From the NCBI GenBank assembly GCA_004558145.1, contig SFDQ01000001.1:579473-643472 (forward strand): a DNA stretch of 64,000 bases, written 5' to 3'. The notes under the pieces were generated by a model. It saw nothing but the letters and a program-made list of their open reading frames with translations, was not told the DNA's origin and ran no database searches. Source of the DNA: Oscillospiraceae bacterium (GTDB lineage: Bacteria > Bacillota_A > Clostridia > Oscillospirales > Ruminococcaceae). The translations under genes were made by a program, and so were the position numbers. How positions within the stretch are numbered: position 1 is the stretch's first letter; each line of letters opens with the position of its first letter. Below, piece by piece: positions 16,748 to 25,170 of the stretch.

Positions 16748-17924
16748 AATTTTTATAGTTGGCGCGGTCTGCCCAGAAGTCCTCCTTCGGCAGCAGGGCG
16801 AAGGTATAGCGCATCTCGTCCACAACGCCCTCGTCCTCCGGCAGCTCCACCTGCTGCACGCTGTATTCCTTCGCCACAAGATAGGCCCCCTCCGCCTCGG
16901 CCAGGACCTCCAGCGGGAAGTCGCCAAGCTCGCCGGTGGTGGCGAGGGTCTGCTTCACGGTGTGCCCTTGCGGGTCGATGAGGTAGTTGTCAAATTCGCC
17001 GTCCTCCTCGCCCCGCACCAGAAAGCCCCCGTCGCCGGCGGCCGTCAGCTGGGCCTGGGCCAGACTGCGGCCCTGGTTCAGATCGGTGGCGAGGGTGGTC
17101 TCTTCGCCGCCCGCCAGCGGCAGGCGCAGGATGCTGCCCGTCCCGTTTTCCAGCAGATAGAGCGCGTCCCCGGCGCAGACGGCGCTCACCGGCCGCTCCC
17201 GGCGCGCCAGCTCCCGCCAGCCGCCGTCGTCCACGTTCCACAGGCCCCAGCCCGCCTGGGTGCCCTCGCCGAAGCGCAGCACCAATTCCCGCCCGAAGGC
17301 CCCTTCCACAGCGGTGTCCAGCGGGGGCAGGCCCGTCTGCTCTTTCTGTTCGCCGGTAGCGGGGTCAAGGCTGACCAGCCGCCGCCGGGCCTCGCCCTCT
17401 TCATAGGCGGACACCAGAAGATACAGCCGCTCACCGTCCCAGGCGGGGGCGCTGTCGATAAAATCGGACGCGCCGAAGCGGGCCAGCTCCTGTCGATGGG
17501 AGCCGTCCCGCTCGCAGCTGATGACCCGGGCCGTGCCCGCTTGTTCCTTCGCCTCGCCGCCGTAGACCACGAACAGCCGGTCCCGGGCGGCGTACACCCG
17601 GATGTCGCAGCCGTCCCACGCAAGGCGGGCGGTGCAGCCCTCGCCGGTGTGGTCGCAGCCGGCGCTGCACACGGCGGAGTCCTCCAGGGTGGCGTAGTCC
17701 ACAAAATGCAGCACGAAGTCGCCGCCGTTTTGCCGGGCAAGGTAGTAATAGCCGCTGGCGGCGTCCCACTGGGTCAGCACGGTCAGCGCCTCTTCGGGCG
17801 CGGCGGCGCAGGACTCGGGCTCGGAGGCGGCGGAGGCGGCGGTGACCAGCGGGCTGTTCTGCCTTGTGCAGGCGGCCAGCAGCACGCCGCTCAGGAAAAG
17901 GCATATCCACAAAGACGGTTTCAT
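16746..17924 (-). CDS. Beta-propeller-like lipoprotein of unknown function
   Basis: 392 residues. Signal peptide with lipobox LAAC (Cys19), then repeated blade-like units such as RLYLLVSAYEEGEARRRLVS, DALYLLENGTGSILRLPL and GGFLVRGEEDGEFDNYLID. This fits a DUF5050- or TolB-like propeller displayed outside the membrane. A cysteine cluster (VCSAGCDHTGEGCTA, about 87-101) may hold a metal or disulfides. It follows the C39-like peptidase by 27 bp at the end of the envelope locus. Function not recognised; a sensing or scaffold role is an inference from context. Confidence 0.75.
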   Translation of the reverse strand: MKPSLWICLFLSGVLLAACTRQNSPLVTAASAASEPESCAAAPEEALTVLTQWDAASGYYYLARQNGGDFVLHFVDYATLEDSAVCSAGCDHTGEGCTARLAWDGCDIRVYAARDRLFVVYGGEAKEQAGTARVISCERDGSHRQELARFGASDFIDSAPAWDGERLYLLVSAYEEGEARRRLVSLDPATGEQKEQTGLPPLDTAVEGAFGRELVLRFGEGTQAGWGLWNVDDGGWRELARRERPVSAVCAGDALYLLENGTGSILRLPLAGGEETTLATDLNQGRSLAQAQLTAAGDGGFLVRGEEDGEFDNYLIDPQGHTVKQTLATTGELGDFPLEVLAEAEGAYLVAKEYSVQQVELPEDEGVVDEMRYTFALLPKEDFWADRANYKN

Positions 17925-17951
17925 CTCAGGTCCCTTCCTTTCTCCGTTCGG

Positions 17952-18899
17952 TCAGCCCACGGCCAGCGCGCGGCTGCCCATGGCGGTGTAGATGCGCTCG
18001 AAGGTGTCCTTGTCCACCCGGGTGCTGCCGGAGAGCGGGTCCGCCAGCAGGCAGTCGCCCCCTTCCACCCCGGCCAGCACCAGACAGTGGAGGTTTGCGT
18101 AAGGGGTGTACTGCTCGCCGGAAGGCAGCGTCCAGGTGAAGCTTTCGTTCATGCGGGGGTCCTGGTAGTCCTGGGTGAACCACACCGCCACCGGCTGGCC
18201 CTTGGCCAGCCGCTTTTCCAGTTCGGCAAAGCCGGCTCCGGTGAGGTCCTTCGCCCGCAGGGAGCTGCCGATGGCTTCAAGATAGCCGTTGGCTCCCTCC
18301 ACCACCGGGCCGGCAAAGCAGTACCAGCCGCCGGAGGCGCTGGTGGGGTCGCCCGCGTAGGCTTCGTCGGGGTCGGGGCCGAAGCGGTCCGGCCCGGAAT
18401 AGCTGAACTCCTGGCGGGGGATCCACTCCATGGCCAGCTCCACCGCGTCCGCCTCCACCCCGGCGTAGTGCAGCAGGGTGGCCAGACTGGCCGCCTCACA
18501 GCCGTTGGGCAGGGCGGGGTTTTGCAGCACCGGCTCCACCTCCAGCACGCCGGCAGCCTCGGGCGCGTCCACGCCCCAGCCGGCGGCGATGGAAAAGAGG
18601 GCCTCGGCCCGGTGCACGCCCTCCGCCAGCGCGCCCTTGGTCTCGCTGAGCACCCGCAGCAGCGCCCAGCCGCAGAGGGCCAGCACCGCCAGCCGCAGCA
18701 GCACCCCGGCAAGGCGGCGCTTGCGCCGCCGGCGGCGAGGCGCGGGCGCGGGGGCCCGGTAGACCTGACGCTGGCGCTCCGGGGGGCGGCGGATGGGCGC
18801 GGCCTCCTCCACCGGGCTCCAGGCGGGCAGGGGGATGGCCTGTTCCCACTCCCCGGCAGGCCGCAGTGCGGCGGCGGTGCGGATGACGCGCGTGCTCAT
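17952..18899 (-). CDS. Membrane-anchored C39-like cysteine peptidase
   Basis: 315 residues. A cytosolic N-terminal tail of about 60 residues ends in a run of arginines (PRRRRRKRR), followed by one membrane helix (about 63-83). The outside domain is of the C39-like family, with NGCEAASLATLLHYAGV placing the nucleophile at Cys134, NLHCLVLAG supplying the histidine, and LLADPLSG the aspartate. C39 enzymes cleave exported peptides or peptidoglycan-linked substrates. The ATG at 18899 follows AGAGGGGGTC; upstream in-frame codons are not supported. It starts 95 bases downstream of a 16-base element also found upstream of the response regulator. Confidence 0.8.
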   Translation of the reverse strand: MSTRVIRTAAALRPAGEWEQAIPLPAWSPVEEAAPIRRPPERQRQVYRAPAPAPRRRRRKRRLAGVLLRLAVLALCGWALLRVLSETKGALAEGVHRAEALFSIAAGWGVDAPEAAGVLEVEPVLQNPALPNGCEAASLATLLHYAGVEADAVELAMEWIPRQEFSYSGPDRFGPDPDEAYAGDPTSASGGWYCFAGPVVEGANGYLEAIGSSLRAKDLTGAGFAELEKRLAKGQPVAVWFTQDYQDPRMNESFTWTLPSGEQYTPYANLHCLVLAGVEGGDCLLADPLSGSTRVDKDTFERIYTAMGSRALAVG

Positions 18900-18993
18900 A
18901 AAATGACCCCCTCTGATGCGATAGTCTCTCGCGGCGGTCATCCGCCGCAAGAAAAGTATCGCGCCAAAGGGGGCGCAAAGTCCGCAAAAAGCG

Positions 18994-19009
18994 GTATCGA
19001 AACTGTAAA
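18994..19009 (-). promoter_or_regulatory. 16-base shared element upstream of the C39 peptidase gene
   Basis: GTATCGAAACTGTAAA on the plus strand (TTTACAGTTTCGATAC toward the gene) occurs here and, identically, at 24586-24601. In both places it lies 95-98 bases before a minus-strand start codon, and the flank toward lower similarity still shares TTTTCTG and GG. It probably marks a promoter or operator specific to this locus, for instance a site for the adjacent response regulator. No standard sigma-A spacing fits. Confidence 0.5.
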
Positions 19010-19049
19010 CATCCCGCAGAAAAACTGCAAAAAATGCAAGGGCGGCCCC

Positions 19050-20096
19050 TCACTGCTGCAAAGCGTAGCCGGAAAAGCAGTCCAGCACCGGGTCGTAGTA
19101 AAGGGCCAGGTTGCCGCCGTACCAGCCGAAGAGCACCATCACCTGCTTTTCCAGCGGCACGATCTGCACGTCCAGGGAGACGTCGGCCAGCACCCGGGCC
19201 ATCTCCGCTTCGCCGGGCATGGGGTCGGCATAAAGGGGCTGGTGGTTGTAAAGGCAGCCCCAGCTTTCCCCCGGTTCCTGCCAGCCGTCGGCGTTGTAAA
19301 GCACAAGGCTGTTGTACTGGGCGGCGCGCACCATGCCCTGCATGGTGCTCAGCATGCCGGCCAGCTGGTCGCGGCCCGCGCCCTGCCAGTATTCCTCCAG
19401 CGGCTCCAGGGGGAAGGAGACGTTCTCCAGCGCCCAGGGGTAGGGGGTGAGCATGCTGTTCAGCCGCTGATAGAGCTGGAGGCGCTGGTCGTCGTTGGAG
19501 AGGTTGAACAGATAGAGCAGCTCTTCCCGGCAGCGCTGCACCGCCGTCTCCTGCCAGTCTTCGGGCAGGTTTTGGTAGCCGTCGGCGGCATAGACGAGGC
19601 AGCTCACCGCAAAGCCGCTGGAGCGGTAGCCCACGGCGAACTCCGCCGTCAGCTCCTGCTGCACCGCGTTGGGGGTGGCAAGGCCGGAGATCTGGGGCGG
19701 GGTGTCGGTGAAGCGGATGCCCCGCACATAGAGGCAGTCTCCGTCCTCGGGCAGGGCCATGTAGACCTGGCCGCTGCTGGCGTTCTCCCCCTGGCCCATG
19801 CCCCAGCCGAAGAGGTCCAGCCAGGGGGCGGCCAGCTCACCGGAGGCCTCCAGCCAGGGGTAAATGCCGTTTTCCGTGTCGGAGGCCTCCTCCCAGAGCT
19901 GCCAGGGCCAGAACTGCACGTCGGCGCTCTCGGCCCCCAGGGCGCTGTATACCGGCAGGGCGGCGCGGCTGTCCACCTGACGGCCGGGCGGGGAGAGGCC
20001 CGCCGCGCCCACAAGCGCCATGCCCGCCGCCAGCACTCCAGCGCAGCCGGCCAGAAAGACCAGGGTGTCGCGCCGGGGCGCGCAACGCTTTTTCAT
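19050..20096 (-). CDS. Membrane-anchored exported protein, paralogue C of a three-gene family
   Basis: 348 residues. One N-terminal membrane helix (about 9-30), then an outside domain of about 310 residues. The first conserved block after the helix is RAALPVYSALGAESADVQFW. The last is MVLFGWYGGNLALYYDPVL followed by DCFSGYALQQ at the very end. Both blocks recur in the two genes upstream, at 20149 and 21199. No catalytic motif or known domain is recognised. ATG at 20096 follows AAAGGAGG. Part of the run response regulator - kinase - three paralogues, so a role as a kinase-associated sensor or co-regulator is likely but unproven. Confidence 0.72.
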   Translation of the reverse strand: MKKRCAPRRDTLVFLAGCAGVLAAGMALVGAAGLSPPGRQVDSRAALPVYSALGAESADVQFWPWQLWEEASDTENGIYPWLEASGELAAPWLDLFGWGMGQGENASSGQVYMALPEDGDCLYVRGIRFTDTPPQISGLATPNAVQQELTAEFAVGYRSSGFAVSCLVYAADGYQNLPEDWQETAVQRCREELLYLFNLSNDDQRLQLYQRLNSMLTPYPWALENVSFPLEPLEEYWQGAGRDQLAGMLSTMQGMVRAAQYNSLVLYNADGWQEPGESWGCLYNHQPLYADPMPGEAEMARVLADVSLDVQIVPLEKQVMVLFGWYGGNLALYYDPVLDCFSGYALQQ

Positions 20097-20148
20097 GGGC
20101 ACCGGGCCTCCTTTCCAGAATGATTCCGGCCGATTGCCGGGAAGGGGT

Positions 20149-21171
20149 TCAACGCTGCAGGGAAAAGCCGGAGAAGCAGTCCAGCACCGGGTCATAGTAG
20201 GCGGCCACGTCGCCCTTTTCCCAGCTGAACAGCACCATGGCCTGCCGCTCCATGGGCACGATCTGTATCTCCAGTTCCAGGTTGTTCATCAGCAGGGCCA
20301 GCTCCTCTTCGCCGGGCATGGGGTCGGCGGCAAGGGTCTGGTGGGGCAGAAGGCCGCCGGACACATCCTCCAAAGGCCGGCCGCCGCCCTGGTGGAAAAG
20401 CTGCAGGGCCTTGCGCTGGTTGGCCCGCAGGTCCCCCGCCATGCTGCGCAGCATCGTCTGCACATCCCGCGCGCCCTCCTCCTGCCAGAGGACATCCAGC
20501 TCCGGGTCGTTGAAGGTCTTGTATTCCAGCCCTTCCTCGCTGCAAAGGAACATGCCGTTCAGCAGCTCATAAAGGCCGGCGCGCGATTCGTCGTTGGAGA
20601 GGTTGAGCAGGTACATCACTTCCTCGCGGCAGCGCTGCACCGCCGCAGCCTGCCAGTCGTCGGGCAGGTCCCGATAGCCGTCGTCGGCAAACACACGGCA
20701 GGTCACCGCAAAGCCGCTGTCCCGCCGGCCCGCCGACACCTCGGCCACCAGCGCCCGGTCCGGGCCGTCGGTGCCGGGCATCGGGGCGGCAAAGCGCACG
20801 TTGCGGGCAAAAAAGCACCGGCCCTGCGGCACGTCCGCGTGCCATTCGGAGCCGGGCAGCGGGCCCGCTCCGCCGTTCCACCCGGCGAAGTCCAGCCATG
20901 CGCCGGCGGGCCAGTCCACGTCGAAGCCCTCCTGCAGGCGGGCGGCCTCGGTGAGGGAGTACTCCTCCCAGGCGGCCTCCGGCCAGAAGAGCACGTCGGC
21001 GCTCTCGGCCCCCAGGGCGCCCCGCACCGGCAGGGCGGCCCGGGCGGTCACCTCACGCCCCGGGGCAAAGCGGCCCGCGGCGGCCACGGCGGCCATGCCC
21101 GCCGACAGCACCCCGGCGCAGGCGGCCACAAAGACAAGCAGGGCGCGGCGGGAGGGGGAAGGCTGTTTCAT
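20149..21171 (-). CDS. Membrane-anchored exported protein, paralogue B
   Basis: 340 residues with the same plan as its neighbours. Short basic N-terminus, membrane helix (about 9-29), conserved RAALPVRGALGAESADVLFW, a middle block with VQRCREEVMYLLNLSNDESR (very close to paralogue C), and the C-terminal signature AAYYDPVLDCFSGFSLQR. It is more similar to paralogue C than to A, suggesting a recent duplication. ATG at 21171 follows AAAGGAGGC. The gaps to the flanking genes are about 27 and 52 bp. No enzyme motif seen. Confidence 0.72.
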   Translation of the reverse strand: MKQPSPSRRALLVFVAACAGVLSAGMAAVAAAGRFAPGREVTARAALPVRGALGAESADVLFWPEAAWEEYSLTEAARLQEGFDVDWPAGAWLDFAGWNGGAGPLPGSEWHADVPQGRCFFARNVRFAAPMPGTDGPDRALVAEVSAGRRDSGFAVTCRVFADDGYRDLPDDWQAAAVQRCREEVMYLLNLSNDESRAGLYELLNGMFLCSEEGLEYKTFNDPELDVLWQEEGARDVQTMLRSMAGDLRANQRKALQLFHQGGGRPLEDVSGGLLPHQTLAADPMPGEEELALLMNNLELEIQIVPMERQAMVLFSWEKGDVAAYYDPVLDCFSGFSLQR

Positions 21172-21198
21172 GGCGCGGCCTCCTTTTTTCAAGCGCGG

Positions 21199-22356
21199 TC
21201 ACTGGACGGCAAAGCCGGACCAGACTTCCAGCACCGGGTCGTAGTAAAAGCCGAGGGTGGCATTGGAGGAAAAGAGCACCAGCACGCTGTCCGACAGGGT
21301 GACCACCTGCAGCTCCATGCCGTATTCGGCGTACTGCTGCTGGAGGCGCTGCTCCAGCTTGTGGGTGTCCTCCTCGCTGAGGGTGCCGGCGGCCAGCGCC
21401 GCCGGGTCGGGGGAGTTCTCCACCGGCCAGAGGGCGGTGTCCGGCCCGAGGCCCGCCGGCCATTGCAGAATAAAATCCTCCAGGCCCACCAGCTCCGTCA
21501 TCGGCCCGCTGAGCCGGTCCAGCATCGTTTCCAGGGGCATCTGCGCGGCGCTTTGCAGCCGGCGCACCGCTTCATCGCTCAGCGCGCCGTCCGTCTGCGC
21601 CGGCGGGGAGACGGTTTCCCCGCCGGGGTCGGAGGGCACGTCGGCAGGGGCGGGGGTGGCCTCCATGATCTCGGAGGCGGCGGCATCGTCCAGCAGCCAG
21701 CCCGCCGCGCCGCACTGGAAATAAAGGTCCAGCAGCACCTGGCGGTAGGCCGCCTCCAGCTGGGCCTCGGTGGGGGTCTGGTCCGCCGGCTTCACCACAA
21801 AGCTCACCGCCATGCCGAAGGTCAGGGCGGGGTCGCTGCCGTTGCCATAGGCCATGTTCAGGACAAGGTTTTGGGCTTCGCCGCCGTCGGGCGGCCTCCA
21901 GAGCACCGGCAGGTCCCGCAGATACTGGCAGCTGGAGCGGGCGTCGGAATAGGATTCTATCACCACCGAGGAGGTCTCCATCTCCACCCCGCCGCCCAGC
22001 AGCGCATCGATGAGCGTCACCAGCATCTCGGCTGTGTAGGTGTCGCCCTCCATGGGGAACAGGGTGGGCGTCTGCCCGGCCTGCTCGGCGTAGAAGGTCC
22101 AGGGCCAGAAACTCACGTCGTCGGTGCGCTGGCCCACCGCGCTGTAAACCGGCAGGGCGGACTCCGTCTGCACCTGCCGCCGGGGGGCCAGCACCGCCTG
22201 CTCCAGCAGGAAGGTGGCCGCGGTGCCCGCCAGCAGAATGGCCGCGCCGGTGGCCAGCACCTGCCGCTGCACCCGGCGCGCCTTGTCCTTCTGCCGGGGG
22301 GCGCGGGCGGGGGCCGCTGTGCCCGCCGGGGGCCGGCGGATGCGCCGCCCGCTCAT
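21199..22356 (-). CDS. Membrane-anchored exported protein, paralogue A (kinase-linked)
   Basis: 385 residues. A longer basic cytosolic tail (about 33 residues) precedes a membrane helix (about 34-54). The outside domain begins with ESALPVYSAVGQRTDDVSFW and ends in FYYDPVLEVWSGFAVQ, matching paralogues B and C, with a Pro/Thr-rich insertion in the middle (about 225-250). Its ATG overlaps the kinase stop codon by four bases (ATGA), so the two proteins should be made together. That coupling is the best hint that it works with the sensor kinase, as YycH/YycI do with WalK. No sequence identity to those is visible by eye. Confidence 0.74.
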   Translation of the reverse strand: MSGRRIRRPPAGTAAPARAPRQKDKARRVQRQVLATGAAILLAGTAATFLLEQAVLAPRRQVQTESALPVYSAVGQRTDDVSFWPWTFYAEQAGQTPTLFPMEGDTYTAEMLVTLIDALLGGGVEMETSSVVIESYSDARSSCQYLRDLPVLWRPPDGGEAQNLVLNMAYGNGSDPALTFGMAVSFVVKPADQTPTEAQLEAAYRQVLLDLYFQCGAAGWLLDDAAASEIMEATPAPADVPSDPGGETVSPPAQTDGALSDEAVRRLQSAAQMPLETMLDRLSGPMTELVGLEDFILQWPAGLGPDTALWPVENSPDPAALAAGTLSEEDTHKLEQRLQQQYAEYGMELQVVTLSDSVLVLFSSNATLGFYYDPVLEVWSGFAVQ

Positions 22357-23831
22357 GCTTCCGCCTCCTGCCCCGGCACGGGCGGGGCCGCCAGCGGAAA
22401 GCGCAGGGTGATGAGGGTGCCCTTGCCCACCCGGCTGTCGATGGCGAAGGCCCCTTTATGGATGCGGCAGATCTCCTCGCAGAGCGCGAGGCCCAGCCCC
22501 GCGCCGCCGGCCTTGCGGCTGCGGGACTTGTCCACCATATAAAAGGGCTGGCGCACCTTTTCCAGCTCCTTTTCCGGGATGCCCTGACCGTAGTCCCGGA
22601 TCATGATCTCGGCCTGGCCACCCTGGCGGTGGGCCAGCATCTGGATGCGGCTGCCCTCGGGGCTGGCCTTGCGGCCGTTGTCGATAAAGTTATAGAGCAG
22701 GGATTTGAAGAGCTCCCGGTCCATCATCAAAAACAGACCTTCCTCGCAGACGTGCTGCAAAGTGAGGCCGGAGCTGGCCAGCACCGGCTCCATGGCGGCG
22801 GCCACCTCCTTCATCACGTCCGCCAGGGGCTCCGAGGTGAACACAAGGTTCTGGCTGCCCACGTTGAGCAGCTCCATCAGCTTGCCGGAGAGCGAGCGCA
22901 TGCGCTTTGTCTCCTCCACGATGATGCCGGCGTACTCCATCCGCTTTTTGTCGGTCACGTCCTTTTGCAGATACAAAAGGTCCGCGAAGCCCAGGATGCT
23001 GGTGAGGGGCGTTTTCATCTCGTGGGCCATGTTGGCGATGAAGGCGCTGCGGTCCTCGGCGGCCTGTTCCAGCTGGGTGACCCGGCTTTCCACCGCCTCG
23101 GCCATGCGGTTCATGTCCTGGGCGAGGTCCGCCAGCTCGTCGGAGCCGGACAGGCGGATGCGCTCGGAATAGCTGCCCGCGGCGATGCGCCGCGACGCCC
23201 GGCTGAGCACGTTCAAGGGGCGCAGAAGGCCCCGCACCACCACCAGCAGCGCGCCGGCGGCGGCAAGGCTGCCGGTGGCGCTGAGGGCCAGGGCGGTGCC
23301 CGCCTGACGGCGCAGGATGCCCTCCACCTCCGACACGTCGAAGACGCAGAGCAGGCGGTAGTCCGTCTGCTCCAGCGAGAGGGGGGCGTTCAGCGCAAGA
23401 TACAGCCGCCCGTCCTGCCGGAAGGTGCGGGAGTAGGTGAGGGCCGTGTCGGTGTAGTCGTCGCCCTGCAATGCGGCGGCGTCCATCAGCTCGTCAAAGG
23501 TGGCGCCGGCGATGGTGTTCCAGTCCTCGGTGCCCCGGCGCAAAAGGCGGCTTGTCACGAGATACTCGTCCGCCTCCTGCCTCGCCAGCACCGAGGCGGC
23601 GGCATCGTCCGCCTCCTCCGCCGAAAGGCGCACCTTGCCGCTTTGCAGCCGCTGGCTGACCACGCCGGTCTTGATGAGGCTGGCCAGCGACTGCTGCTGG
23701 GTGAGGGCGCGCTGATTTTCCCGCTCCCACAGCGAGCTGCGGCTCGAAAGCAGAAAGAGCAGGCTCAAAAGGCTGGTGACCGCGACGGTCAGCGCCAGGG
23801 TGGACAGAAAAATTTTCTGCCAAAGTTTCAT
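22353..23831 (-). CDS. Sensor histidine kinase
   Basis: 492 residues. Membrane helix 1 (about 8-30), an outside sensor domain of about 145 residues, helix 2 (about 178-199), a HAMP linker, then the H-box MAHEMKTPL with phospho-acceptor His270. The N-box FIDNGRKAS, G1 DYGQGIP and G2 GGAGLGLAL complete the ATP-binding domain. All catalytic motifs are intact. It lies 3 bp after the response regulator and overlaps paralogue A. The outside domain is not recognised, so the stimulus is unknown; the gene neighbours point to the cell envelope. Confidence 0.94.
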   Translation of the reverse strand: MKLWQKIFLSTLALTVAVTSLLSLLFLLSSRSSLWERENQRALTQQQSLASLIKTGVVSQRLQSGKVRLSAEEADDAAASVLARQEADEYLVTSRLLRRGTEDWNTIAGATFDELMDAAALQGDDYTDTALTYSRTFRQDGRLYLALNAPLSLEQTDYRLLCVFDVSEVEGILRRQAGTALALSATGSLAAAGALLVVVRGLLRPLNVLSRASRRIAAGSYSERIRLSGSDELADLAQDMNRMAEAVESRVTQLEQAAEDRSAFIANMAHEMKTPLTSILGFADLLYLQKDVTDKKRMEYAGIIVEETKRMRSLSGKLMELLNVGSQNLVFTSEPLADVMKEVAAAMEPVLASSGLTLQHVCEEGLFLMMDRELFKSLLYNFIDNGRKASPEGSRIQMLAHRQGGQAEIMIRDYGQGIPEKELEKVRQPFYMVDKSRSRKAGGAGLGLALCEEICRIHKGAFAIDSRVGKGTLITLRFPLAAPPVPGQEAEA

Positions 23832-23834
23832 CTG

Positions 23835-24488
23835 TCAGCTCTCCAGTCGGTAGCCCACCCGGGGAAGGGTGACCAGTTTTTCCGAAAGATGCAGCTTCTG
23901 GCGAAGGCGCTGCACGTGGATGTCCACCGTGCGGCTCTCGCCCTCGAACTCATAGCCCCACACCAGGGCCAGCAGCTTTGCCCGGCTGAGGGCCAGGTCC
24001 CGGTTCTGCAAGAACACCCGCAGCAGCTCGAACTCCTTGGGCGAAAGGGCCACCGGCTCGCCCTTCAGGGTGACGGTGTGGCTGCCCAGGTCCTGGCGGA
24101 TGTCGCCGTATTCCAGCACCTCCCGGCCCTTGCCCCGGCGGCGCAGGGCCACTTCCACCCGCGCCAGCAGTTCCAGCGCCTCGAAGGGCTTGGCGATGTA
24201 GTCCTCGGCCCCCAGATGCAGGCCCCGGACTTTATCCGCCACCTGCTGCATGGCGGACAGAAAGATCACCGGCGTGCCCTGGCTGGCCACCCGCTCCATC
24301 ACGGCGAAGCCGTCCAGGCCCGGCAGCATCACGTCCAGCAGCACCAGGTCGAAGCCGCCCGCGAAGATGCGCTCCACCGCTTTTTCGCCGTCAGAGCAGA
24401 TCTCGCTGGTGTAGCCCCCCAGCGACAGGGTGGCCTCGATCATCTGGGCGATATGCGCCTCATCCTCCACGATCAGGATGTGTGCCAT
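23835..24488 (-). CDS. OmpR/PhoB-family response regulator
   Basis: 217 residues. Receiver domain with acidic pair EDE, phospho-acceptor Asp52 in LLDVMLP and the conserved lysine in AKPF (Lys100). A winged-helix DNA-binding domain ends in VDIHVQRLRQKL and TLPRVGYRLES. First gene of the envelope locus, with AAAGGAGGAATC upstream of the ATG. A 16-base element at 24586-24601 lies 98 bases before the start and also precedes the C39 peptidase gene, making it a candidate binding site for this protein. Confidence 0.95.
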   Translation of the reverse strand: MAHILIVEDEAHIAQMIEATLSLGGYTSEICSDGEKAVERIFAGGFDLVLLDVMLPGLDGFAVMERVASQGTPVIFLSAMQQVADKVRGLHLGAEDYIAKPFEALELLARVEVALRRRGKGREVLEYGDIRQDLGSHTVTLKGEPVALSPKEFELLRVFLQNRDLALSRAKLLALVWGYEFEGESRTVDIHVQRLRQKLHLSEKLVTLPRVGYRLES

Positions 24489-24585
24489 GGCAAAGATTCC
24501 TCCTTTTTATGCAAAAGGGCCCCAGGCAGCGCCCGGGCCCCTTAACAGTATGCCACACCCGCGCCCAAGGTGTCGACAACAAGTT

Positions 24586-24601
24586 GTATCGAAACTGTAA
24601 A
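24586..24601 (-). promoter_or_regulatory. 16-base shared element upstream of the response regulator
   Basis: GTATCGAAACTGTAAA, identical to 18994-19009. The TGTAAA half resembles one half of a WalR box (TGTWAH-N5-TGTWAH), but no second half is spaced correctly, so that identity is not claimed. Confidence 0.5.
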
Positions 24602-24610
24602 TACCAACAG

Positions 24611-24644
24611 AAAACGGGCCGTTTTTTTGCAAAAACGGCCCGTT
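24611..24644 (-). terminator. Rho-independent terminator after nrdG
   Basis: AACGGGCCGTTTTT pairs with AAAAACGGCCCGTT across a short loop. On the minus strand it is followed by TTTTCTG. It separates the ribonucleotide reductase genes from the envelope locus. Confidence 0.8.
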
Positions 24645-24651
24645 GGTCCTC

Positions 24652-25170
24652 TTATTCGTGCTCGCCCACCCAGCGCTCGCCCGCTTCCCACACGGGGGCG
24701 GCGGCGGCAAGGCTTGCCGGCACGTTCAGGATGCGCTGGTTGCGGCTGCCCCGAAAGCGCAGCTCCAGGCTGCACTCGGCCTGCAGGAAGGGCCCGTCGA
24801 TGAGGGTGTCCAGCTCCCGCAGCAGGGCTTTCTGGGCCTCGGTGCCCGCCAGCAGCTGCTCGAAGGTGTAGCCGGTGTAGGCGGCCACCTCAAAGCCCGC
24901 GGCGCGGCAAAGGCGCACGAATTCCAGCATTTCGTCCCCCGCCTGGGCGAAGGGCTCGCCGCCGGAGAGGGTGATCCCCTTGCACAGGGGGCTTCGTTTG
25001 GCCAGCGCCACCAGCTCTTCGGGGGTGCATTCCTGCCCGCCCTCAAAGGCCCAGGTCTCGGGGTTATGGCACCCCGGGCAGTGGTGGGGGCAGCCCTGGA
25101 AGAACACGGTGAACCGCAGCCCCGGGCCGTCTACGATGCTGTCGGCCACACAGCCTGCAACTCTCAGCAT
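24652..25170 (-). CDS. nrdG: Anaerobic ribonucleotide reductase activating enzyme
   Basis: 172 residues, a radical-SAM enzyme. FQGCPHHCPGCHNPETW holds the CxxxCxxC cluster ligands (Cys27, 31, 34), followed by LSGGEPF. It reduces S-adenosylmethionine to install a glycyl radical on NrdD. ATG at 25170 overlaps the stop codon of the 48-aa glycyl-radical gene (TAATG), so activator and radical-bearing peptide are translationally coupled. Length matches the family. Confidence 0.95.
   Translation of the reverse strand: MLRVAGCVADSIVDGPGLRFTVFFQGCPHHCPGCHNPETWAFEGGQECTPEELVALAKRSPLCKGITLSGGEPFAQAGDEMLEFVRLCRAAGFEVAAYTGYTFEQLLAGTEAQKALLRELDTLIDGPFLQAECSLELRFRGSRNQRILNVPASLAAAAPVWEAGERWVGEHE

Noticed and set aside
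16692..20123. Very long plus-strand open frame (over 1,100 codons) opposite the envelope locus
   Set aside because: It is the antisense shadow of several well-supported minus-strand genes. The translation is His/Gly/Val/Ala-rich without domains, and it runs through a terminator.
24586..24612. WalR box identity for the shared 16-base element
   Set aside because: Only one TGTAAA half-site is present and no second half follows at five bases. The similarity is too weak to name.
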